A stretch of 64,000 nucleotides of DNA from Candidatus Nitrososphaera gargensis Ga9.2 (lineage in GTDB: Archaea > Thermoproteota > Nitrososphaeria > Nitrososphaerales > Nitrososphaeraceae): positions 1,860,001-1,924,000 of the forward strand of contig NC_018719.1 of the NCBI RefSeq assembly GCF_000303155.1, written 5' to 3'. Below are positions 31,685 to 38,440 of the stretch, one piece after another (the stretch's first letter is position 1; every line of letters starts with the position of its first letter). The translations under genes were made by a program, and so were the position numbers. The notes under the pieces are model-generated. The model was given only the letters and a program-made list of their open reading frames with translations, ran no database searches and was not told where the DNA came from.

Positions 31685-32812
31685 TCACTGCCCGGGGAAC
31701 ATTCTTGTTGTGAAACTTGCGAGCTTTTTCAGCGCGTCCGTGCGCTCCTCCCTTTCTATCTCGGCGCCTTCAATCGCACCATAAAGGTAGCGGATCGATT
31801 CATCATAGACCTTCCTTGCAATAGGGTATGGCACCCCGTCTTTGCCGCCGTGGGCAAAGCTGTATTTCACGGGGTCGCTCCAGGAAGCCTTGGCTCCGTA
31901 TATCAGCTCTGCAATGAGCGACAGCGCCCTGACAGTCGCACCGCCTACGCCCGGGATTGAAAGGAGCTCTTCATAGCTGCCCGGCTGGACGTCATAGATT
32001 CGCTTGAACAGGGCCCAGTCGAGCCTCCTTGGCATTTCATAGCCAGAAGTGTTGACGACATCAACAACCATATCGCCGCCAAGCCATCGGTCAAGCGTAT
32101 CTCTGGCAGCCAGCCTATAGACAGATGATTTCAGGTTGTTCGTGTCGCTCTTGGCAAGATCGACGCACACCTTCTGGTTTTCCTGCGATTGAGCAGCCGT
32201 CATATCAAGCGCGCAGGGATTCTTTTTTTCGCTGATTATCCCAGTGTGCGGCTCACGCACAAAGTTTTGGACATTGTCAGAGAACCAGTGGTAACGTCGC
32301 GCCATCCCGTTCTCAGCGTTCATGCCCTGCTGCACCACCGCCCAGTTGCCACACTTGTCAAAGAGTATGACGTGGTGGTAAAGCGAGTATCCGTCCTGCA
32401 CGGCCGCGGTATCCACCTTGGCAGCCATTCTGTTCGCGTATAGGAGCGAGTCTATTTTTGCAGAGGAAAGCCCGAAATTTTCTGCTAGCAGCAGTATGTC
32501 GGTCTTGGCTGATGTTGATTTCTTGCCCTTGCCGCCTGCAATCGATATGCCGTGGACGTCCAGCTTGAGCGCCTGCTTTAGCACGCCTGAAACGACGGTG
32601 GTGACACCGGACGAATGCCAATCAAAGCCAAGCACGCATCCAAATGCTTGAAACCACAGCGGATCGGACAGCCGCCTCAGGAACTCCACCTGCCCGTACT
32701 CGTCAATTATCACCTTGGACATTGCATGCGACATGCGGATCATCCGCCGGACGAGGTACGCCGGCGCACGGCCAGTGTGGAGTGGCAGGTTGATGAACGG
32801 AGCCCTTTGCAA
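31685..32812 (-). CDS. DUF763 family protein
   Basis: 375 residues from TTG 32812, 2 bases after the upstream stop. The N-terminus RAPFINLPLHTGRAPAYLVRRM is where DUF763 proteins normally begin, so the ATG at 32854 (inside the zinc-ribbon gene) is rejected. A helix-hairpin-helix-like stretch (LLSIPGVGGATVRALSLIAE) near residue 285 suggests DNA binding. The function of the family is unknown; it occurs in many archaea and thermophilic bacteria. Confidence 0.85.
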   Translation of the reverse strand: MQRAPFINLPLHTGRAPAYLVRRMIRMSHAMSKVIIDEYGQVEFLRRLSDPLWFQAFGCVLGFDWHSSGVTTVVSGVLKQALKLDVHGISIAGGKGKKSTSAKTDILLLAENFGLSSAKIDSLLYANRMAAKVDTAAVQDGYSLYHHVILFDKCGNWAVVQQGMNAENGMARRYHWFSDNVQNFVREPHTGIISEKKNPCALDMTAAQSQENQKVCVDLAKSDTNNLKSSVYRLAARDTLDRWLGGDMVVDVVNTSGYEMPRRLDWALFKRIYDVQPGSYEELLSIPGVGGATVRALSLIAELIYGAKASWSDPVKYSFAHGGKDGVPYPIARKVYDESIRYLYGAIEGAEIEREERTDALKKLASFTTRMFPGQ

Positions 32813-32813
32813 C

Positions 32814-33047
32814 TCACTCGCCCTTGAGAAAAAGCCGCAACTTTTCTTTTGCAAGCGGGTCTACAGGAGTGAACCTAAGGTGGAGGCCGCAGCACGGGCA
32901 ATGGGTGTTGCTGCACCTTAGGTAGACTTCGCACCTGCGGCAGTACCTCAACCCCTGCTGGTATGGGTTCTGAATCCTGCCTCCGCCGGGGACCAGCCTT
33001 ATGCATATGTTCTTGCAGGTCAATTTAACTATGCAGAGGCGGCGCAA
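32814..33047 (-). CDS. small zinc-ribbon protein
   Basis: 77 residues. Two CxxC pairs (YCRRC and HCPCCG) plus CSNTHC form one or two zinc sites in the middle third; the rest is basic. Translated together with DUF763 (2-base gap), which suggests a joint nucleic-acid-related role. Confidence 0.7.
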   Translation of the reverse strand: MRRLCIVKLTCKNICIRLVPGGGRIQNPYQQGLRYCRRCEVYLRCSNTHCPCCGLHLRFTPVDPLAKEKLRLFLKGE

Positions 33048-33074
33048 GGGCGCTTATAACTAGACCAGCACGGT

Positions 33075-33094
33075 GGGGGGAGGGAGGGTATGGG
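33075..33094 (+). promoter_or_regulatory. G-quadruplex motif directly upstream of a promoter box
   Basis: Runs G6, G3, G3, G3 separated by 1, 1 and 3 bases (33075-33094), the tightest quadruplex pattern in the window. It touches the T/A box TATATACATAA (about 33095-33105) of the DedA gene, and sits between that gene and the divergent zinc-ribbon gene. Confidence 0.7.
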
Positions 33095-33136
33095 TATATA
33101 CATAATATGCCCTGTGCCCCCATAGGAGGCAGTAAA

Positions 33137-33811
33137 ATGCGCGCTGTCGTTATTGTAGTGCTAGCATCAGCCGGGCTTTTGGGCAGCGTGCTAGATGCCA
33201 TAACAGGCATGATAGTGGAATACGGCTACCCTGCAGTCTTTGCGGCAGCGTTCATCGAGGTGATGTTCCCACCGATCCCAAGCGAGGTAATCTTTCCGCT
33301 TGTAGGCTTTGTCGCGCAGAGCAGCGGGTTTGGGCTTGGTAACGCAATTGGCATGGCGGCGACAGGGGCACTTGGCTCGACGGCTGGCGCAATATTGATC
33401 TATTTCGTGTCCATGAAAGTCGGGCGCGCAGCCATCGTGCGGTTTGGCAGGCGCGTCAGGGTTAGCGAGCGCGAGATCGAAAAAGCAGAGAGATGGTTTG
33501 CAAGGTATGGGCCTATCGCAGTGTTTACAGGGAGGATGGTGCCCGGCGTCCGGGAAATAATCTCAATCCCAGCGGGCATCGGCCGGATGAACTTCGTAAA
33601 GTTCGTCACCTACACGTTTGCCGGCTCGCTTGTGTGGTGTGTTGTCCTGACGCTTGTAGGCTATTATCTTGGCGAGGCGTGGAGCAGGTTTTCAGAGCAG
33701 ATCTCATCCACGTTTACAATCGTCAGCGTCATTGTTATTGCAGGCATTGTCGCCGGCATCGCTGTATGGTACGACAGGCGCAAGAAGGCGCCTGCAAAGA
33801 GCAGCGACTAG
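33137..33811 (+). CDS. DedA family membrane protein
   Basis: 224 residues from ATG 33137, chosen because AGGAGG lies 7 bases upstream (33124-33129). It shows the family pattern: EYGYPAVFAAAFIEVMFPPIPSEVIFPL with the acidic and proline residues of the re-entrant helix, and the later FTGRMVPGVREIISIPAG motif with its arginines. DedA proteins are linked to membrane-potential maintenance and lipid-carrier recycling. About five membrane segments. The stop interlocks with argF in CTAG. Confidence 0.92.
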   Translation: MRAVVIVVLASAGLLGSVLDAITGMIVEYGYPAVFAAAFIEVMFPPIPSEVIFPLVGFVAQSSGFGLGNAIGMAATGALGSTAGAILIYFVSMKVGRAAIVRFGRRVRVSEREIEKAERWFARYGPIAVFTGRMVPGVREIISIPAGIGRMNFVKFVTYTFAGSLVWCVVLTLVGYYLGEAWSRFSEQISSTFTIVSVIVIAGIVAGIAVWYDRRKKAPAKSSD

Positions 33812-34767
33812 ACGGCAGCGACTTTCATAAGAAGGCAGAGCAGTGCCTTTTGCACGTGCAGCCTGTTTTCGGCTTCCTGCCACACCACCGACGATCTACT
33901 GTCGATCACGTCGGCCGTCACTTCCATGCCTCGCTTTGCAGGCAGGCAGTGCATGAATATCGCGTCCTTTTTCGCAAGCTTCATGATGTCAGAGCTGACC
34001 TGGTACTTTGGCAGAAAGGTCGCCTCCCTAGTTGCGCGCTCGCCCTCCTTGCCTATCGACACAAAAGTGTCTGTCACCACAATGTCGGCGTCCTTTGCAG
34101 CCGCAGCCGGGTCTTCGGTTATCGCAATGTCGGCGCCAGTCTTTATGCCCTCTGACTTGGCCAGCTTCACCACTTCTTCAAGCGGCTCGTAGCCCTTTGG
34201 GCAGGCGGCAGTCATGCTGATGCCGGTCTTGGCACAGCCAAGCAAAAGGTCGTTGCACACGTTGTCCCCGTCCCCGAGCCACGCAAGGCTCAGCCCCTTC
34301 ATCTTTTTCTTGTGCTCCTGTATCGTCAGAAGGTCTGCAAGAATCTGGCATGGGTGGAACTCGTCAGAGAGACCGTTAATGACTGGAATAGAGGCATACT
34401 CGGCAAGCGTCTGGACATCCTTGTGGTCGTATACGCGCGCCATTATGCAGTCCAAATATAGCGACAATGTTTTGGCCGTGTCCTGAATGGTCTCGCCCCG
34501 TGAGAGCTGGATGTCGCTTGCGCTGAGATACACGGCGTCCCCGCCGAGTTGGTATGTACCAACTTCAAAGCTCACCCTCGTGCGTGTAGAGGGCTTTTGG
34601 AATATCATGCCAAGCGTTTTTCCGCGCAAAAGAGGCCGCGCCTTGCCTCTCTTTTGCTCGCGCTTGAGCTTGGCTGCAAGTGTCAGAATCGAATTGATTT
34701 CCTGCGTGCTCAGGTCGGCGATGCTGAGTACGTCCTTTTTACTTAAGGAGGTCTTCAATGTCTTCAT
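33808..34767 (-). CDS. argF: ornithine carbamoyltransferase
   Basis: 319 residues. The carbamoyl-phosphate site STRTR (in KPSTRTRVSFE), the HPCQ motif (DEFHPCQILADL) and the ornithine motif HCLPA are all present. It makes citrulline from ornithine and carbamoyl phosphate in arginine synthesis. No other arg gene is adjacent. Its ATG overlaps the end of ftsY by 29 bases, so it is probably translated from the same message as ftsY. Confidence 0.96.
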   Translation of the reverse strand: MKTLKTSLSKKDVLSIADLSTQEINSILTLAAKLKREQKRGKARPLLRGKTLGMIFQKPSTRTRVSFEVGTYQLGGDAVYLSASDIQLSRGETIQDTAKTLSLYLDCIMARVYDHKDVQTLAEYASIPVINGLSDEFHPCQILADLLTIQEHKKKMKGLSLAWLGDGDNVCNDLLLGCAKTGISMTAACPKGYEPLEEVVKLAKSEGIKTGADIAITEDPAAAAKDADIVVTDTFVSIGKEGERATREATFLPKYQVSSDIMKLAKKDAIFMHCLPAKRGMEVTADVIDSRSSVVWQEAENRLHVQKALLCLLMKVAAV

Positions 34768-36211
34768 CTGTTAGGTATATTACCTTGTCTTCTTGCTCAC
34801 CAGTGCCTTTATCTTCTTTGCGCTTCTTTTTCTCTTCCTCTTCTTCCTCCAGCCTTGCCCTCTCCTCCTCTTCTCTTGCCCGCTCTTCTTCTTCCCGACA
34901 GCGCTTTTCTTCCTCCTCTTTCTTCTTGCGATCATCGTCGGTCTTTTTCTTGCCGCCAAAGAGGCTGAACCTGCTCTTCTTTTCCTTTGGTGGTTCTTCG
35001 ATCTTTGGTGACAGTGGAGGCTCCTCTTGTTCTTTTTCTCTTTCAGACTGGGGCGGAGGCAGAGTGTATTCTACTATCTTTGGTGCGGGCTTTGGTTCCT
35101 CGCGGATTACTGGCTTGGGAGCAGACTTTTCTTGAACCGGTGGCTGCACCGGTGGGGCAACAATGGCAGGGCGCGGCTTTTCCACGGGCTTTGGCGGCGG
35201 GAGTTCTTCTTCCTTTTCCTCAACCACCGGCGCTTCTGGAGCTTTGGCCGGCTCTGGCGCTCTCGGCATCGACATCAGGTTTTCAACGCTTACCTCGCCG
35301 ACGCTTCCAAACAGAGACTCGATGAACTTGTCTGGGTCAAATGGGATAATGTCATCATAGCCCTGCCCGACGCCAATATAGGCGATCGGCTTTGAAGTAA
35401 TGTGCGCGATCGAAATCGCGGCTCCCCCCTTTGCGTCCGCGTCTATCTTGGTCAATATCGCGCCATCAAAATTAGTATACTGGAAAAACTCCCTTGCCTG
35501 GTTTATGGTGTCGTTGCCGGCAAGCGAGTCGCCTATGAATAGCTTTACATCCGGCTTGACCACCCTGACGATCTTGCCCATCTCGTCCATCAGATTCTTT
35601 GAGGTCTGCATCCTCCCTGCCGTGTCCATCAGGACCACATCAATAAAGTTCTTCTTGGCGTGCTCGTATGCGTCGCGCCCTACGGACGATGGGTCGGCCC
35701 CATACCTCTGCTTGACTATCTTTAGCGACAACCTGTTCGTGTGCTGCTCCAACTGCTCTATCGCACCCGCCCTGTGTGTGTCGCCTGCAGCCACGACCAC
35801 TGTAAAGCCGGCCTTGCGCAGCAGGTTTGCAACCTTGGCCACCGTAGTGGTCTTGCCTGTTCCGTTGATGCCAAGGAAAACAATGACAAACGGCCCCGCC
35901 TTGGCGTCCTTTTTCGCCTTTATCTTTTCAGTCAGGTCGAGCCTGCCTGCTCGTGCAAATATCTCGGCGACTGCGGCCTGCAGCTTTGATTGGACTACTT
36001 GGGTCGCATCCTGATTTTTTTCGAGCTTTAGCCCGAGAAGCTCATTTTTCAGCTTTTTAGACAGGTCGTCGACCACTTCCTGCGCCACGTCGCTTTCCAA
36101 AAGCGCGATCTGGAGGTCCAGCAGCGCGTCGTCAAGGACCTGCTCCGTGAGCTCTTTTTGGCCGATCCCTTTTGCCGCACTTGAAAATGCCTTTTTCAGC
36201 TTGTCAAACAT
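34739..36211 (-). CDS. ftsY: signal recognition particle receptor FtsY
   Basis: 490 residues. The N domain (1-90) and GTPase G domain (about 100-301) are complete: G114-INGTGK-T (P-loop), DTAGR (196-200), TKID (254-257), the closing VGQGYDDIIPFD. It docks ribosome-SRP complexes at the membrane. Unusually, there is no N-terminal acidic domain; instead a 189-residue tail (302-490) follows the G domain, first proline-rich, then a KKKTDDDRKKKEEEE-type charged coil. It lies behind prefoldin alpha (19-base gap), a conserved archaeal neighbourhood. Confidence 0.96.
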   Translation of the reverse strand: MFDKLKKAFSSAAKGIGQKELTEQVLDDALLDLQIALLESDVAQEVVDDLSKKLKNELLGLKLEKNQDATQVVQSKLQAAVAEIFARAGRLDLTEKIKAKKDAKAGPFVIVFLGINGTGKTTTVAKVANLLRKAGFTVVVAAGDTHRAGAIEQLEQHTNRLSLKIVKQRYGADPSSVGRDAYEHAKKNFIDVVLMDTAGRMQTSKNLMDEMGKIVRVVKPDVKLFIGDSLAGNDTINQAREFFQYTNFDGAILTKIDADAKGGAAISIAHITSKPIAYIGVGQGYDDIIPFDPDKFIESLFGSVGEVSVENLMSMPRAPEPAKAPEAPVVEEKEEELPPPKPVEKPRPAIVAPPVQPPVQEKSAPKPVIREEPKPAPKIVEYTLPPPQSEREKEQEEPPLSPKIEEPPKEKKSRFSLFGGKKKTDDDRKKKEEEEKRCREEEERAREEEERARLEEEEEEKKKRKEDKGTGEQEDKVIYLTDEDIEDLLK

Positions 36212-36230
36212 TGGCTTTCAACCAAAAGCT

Positions 36231-36698
36231 TTAGCCGGGTTGCTGCTGTTGGGCGGCCCGTATCATCTGGTTGATCTGCGCCTGCATCTGTTCCATGCGC
36301 ATGGCTATCTCTTGCCTCTGCGCATCTAGCTGCCTTGCCGCCACCTCGTACTCCTTTATTCTGGATTCAACGTAATTGAGGGCGTCTTCGCGGCTCTTTT
36401 CAAGTGCAACGCCGGCACCAAGGTTCACAACCACCTTCTTTATCGGCGGCACTGTGGTCTTGACGTAGACCCCAACTCCAACTGGCATCAGCGACTCGAT
36501 TTCAGACTCGGAAGTGATGTTCTGAATGGTAGTCGAAGCCAAGCGGGCTTCCTCCATTAACCTGCTTACCGTCACTTGGCGCGTCATGATATCGTTCATG
36601 TACGCTTCAAGGATCCTTGACTGCTGAACCATCTCGTTGATCCTCTGCTCCACTGCAGCCAATTCATACTGCCTGGAAGGATCGCTGGCTGAACTCAT
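36231..36698 (-). CDS. pfdA: prefoldin subunit alpha
   Basis: 155 residues. Two long coiled-coil helices (about 10-60 and 105-150) flank the beta hairpin region (ESLMPVGVGVYVKTTVPP, KKVVVNLGAGVALEKS), the alpha-subunit layout. With beta subunits it forms the hexamer that holds unfolded proteins for the thermosome. In many archaea it lies directly before ftsY, as here. Confidence 0.95.
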   Translation of the reverse strand: MSSASDPSRQYELAAVEQRINEMVQQSRILEAYMNDIMTRQVTVSRLMEEARLASTTIQNITSESEIESLMPVGVGVYVKTTVPPIKKVVVNLGAGVALEKSREDALNYVESRIKEYEVAARQLDAQRQEIAMRMEQMQAQINQMIRAAQQQQPG

Positions 36699-36733
36699 AT
36701 CAGCCTCACTGCGTCTGTTAGATTTTTAAAGCT

Positions 36734-37756
36734 TTAGATTCTGGACACCTTCAGCATGTCGGCCATCCTGACCTCCATGCCGTAGCGCTCTTCCTCGCTC
36801 TTCATGTGCTGGTATATCTTGAGCATGTCCATCCCATGCCTGACCATGCGGAACTTGCCTGCTATCTTTAGCTGGATGAACTTGAAGACAAGCGAATAAA
36901 TCTTGAATTTTTCAAGCACCGCCTCCCTATAGGCCCGCATGTCGTGCATGTTCCTGATGAACAGCTCGGCGCACCAAGTTGACGGGATTATGCCTTCGCC
37001 CAAGAGCGGGTAGACTGTGCCTATCGACTCGCCTACGCCTACTGACTTTTTGCCGTCAGTGAATGGCTCGCAGCTTGCCGGTGGTGTGAGCCTTACAGGC
37101 CGGCCGACTTTTTTTATCACTTCGCAGTCGTACTTGTTCAAGAATTCATCTACAAAGTGGTTATGATTCTTCATAAAGTCGCCGGCTCCAATGTGGGCAT
37201 AGCCGTTGCCAAGCGGAAAGTACCAGAAATACCCGGACATTGAAGGAAATGACTTTAGGTAAAAGTCGTCAAAGGGCTCTTTGCCCGGTTGGTAGCGGAC
37301 CTTGTATTGCACGCAGGGTATCCACATCTCGTTGCCCACCCTTGGCAGGTAGTTGCGATGAAAGCCGGTCGAATCGATAATGATGTCAAAGTCCGGCTCA
37401 AGCTCGTCTTTTCTGGGAGCCCTGCCAAACTTAATTTCCGTCCCCTTTATCATGTCCTGTATCAGCCGCAGCTTGTCGTAGCTTACCATGCCGCGGAGCT
37501 TGATGTCTACGCTGTCTTTGCTTCCGAGGTCTACTATCATGTGCTGGCCGTCATGCAGGACATAGTCGTCGAAATTGAGGCCGCAGTTTTTCGCAAGTCC
37601 GGCCATCACATTTTCGCACGTCGCCCAGGCGCATACTGCATCGTGTTGGTCCTGCGGCATCCGCTCAAAGCCCACCACTTGGTTGTCGTGATCGTCGCTC
37701 AGCCTGTTCATGAGGTACGCGCCGGCAACTCCGATCCCGACAACTGCGATCTTCAT
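36734..37756 (-). CDS. FAD-dependent oxidoreductase, geranylgeranyl reductase family
   Basis: 340 residues. N-terminal dinucleotide fold (IAVVGIGVAGAYLMNRL); family motif YFWYFPLGNGYAHIGAG in the middle; second FAD contact GESIGTVYPLLGEGI. Archaeal members saturate the double bonds of geranylgeranyl chains in membrane lipids or of related isoprenoids. The glycine signature is GIGVAG, slightly off the usual GxGxxG. The substrate may instead be a quinone or another polyprenyl chain. Confidence 0.85.
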   Translation of the reverse strand: MKIAVVGIGVAGAYLMNRLSDDHDNQVVGFERMPQDQHDAVCAWATCENVMAGLAKNCGLNFDDYVLHDGQHMIVDLGSKDSVDIKLRGMVSYDKLRLIQDMIKGTEIKFGRAPRKDELEPDFDIIIDSTGFHRNYLPRVGNEMWIPCVQYKVRYQPGKEPFDDFYLKSFPSMSGYFWYFPLGNGYAHIGAGDFMKNHNHFVDEFLNKYDCEVIKKVGRPVRLTPPASCEPFTDGKKSVGVGESIGTVYPLLGEGIIPSTWCAELFIRNMHDMRAYREAVLEKFKIYSLVFKFIQLKIAGKFRMVRHGMDMLKIYQHMKSEEERYGMEVRMADMLKVSRI

Positions 37757-37827
37757 CTTCTTTGGTTATATCCTGCCAAGGGATGCCATAAAAACATAAC
37801 ATTATCTAACGGCTGAGCCTAGTTCTG

Positions 37828-38040
37828 ATGTTGTCGTCGTCAAAGAAAAAGAAGGCAATGCAGATGTCCGGCTTTGCCCGCATAGGCATCAGCCTTTTGA
37901 TAATTGGCGCGCTGCTGGCCGCGTTTGGCCAGTATAACGGAAGGGAGGCAGTTGCGATCTTTGGCGTGGTGATGGTGGCCTGTGGTTTTGTACTATACAT
38001 GGCCGCGTCTATTGTTGCAAAGAGGAGGGCCCACGTGTAA
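37828..38040 (+). CDS. small two-segment membrane protein
   Basis: 70 residues. Basic N-terminus (SSSKKKKAMQM), two membrane segments (IGISLLIIGALLAAFG; VAIFGVVMVACGFVLYMAASIV) and a basic end. Both ends are predicted cytoplasmic. Start ATG 37828; divergent from the reductase. Function unknown. Confidence 0.7.
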   Translation: MLSSSKKKKAMQMSGFARIGISLLIIGALLAAFGQYNGREAVAIFGVVMVACGFVLYMAASIVAKRRAHV

Positions 38041-38089
38041 AGTAGTACAACACATTTATCTTGATATGGCCTTTAGTGTTGTTGGCGTC

Positions 38090-38430
38090 ATGGTCAAGAT
38101 CGCCGTTGGCGAGGATGACGTGATAATAACGCTTGACACCAAGGAAAAGCTCTTGGCTGTAAAGCGCAAAGTGGCGATACCCAAGGAAAGTATTGTTTCC
38201 CCTTCAACTGAAAGGGCAAAGCCGTCGTAGCTTTCATTCAAGACGGGCACGCATGTTCCAAAAGGTTCATGGCAGGGACGTTCTGGACCAGAAAAGGCAA
38301 GGCGTTCTACTACGTCAGGGATTTTTCAAAGTGCATCACCCTGCACCCGAAGGATCATGAATACTCCAAGGTGGTTGTAGAAGTTGACGACAAGGAAGCC
38401 GTTGCAAAGGAACTGAAAAAGGCGCTGTGA
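38090..38430 (+). pseudogene. broken PH-like domain gene (nonsense and frameshift)
   Basis: ATG 38090 starts VKIAVGEDDVIITLDTKE..., which stops at TAG 38228-30 after the residues AKPS. The same frame continues with LSFKTGTHVP, then at the four A (38260-63) the reading passes to another frame giving MAGTFWTRKGKAFYYVRD ... AVAKELKKAL to TGA 38428-30. Changing TAG to TGG and adding one A would give a single protein of about 113 residues with the look of bacterial PH-like domains. Two separate lesions favour a recent pseudogene over sequencing error. The last part could still be made from ATG 38269. Confidence 0.7.
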
Positions 38431-38440
38431 TTTCTTCTAT

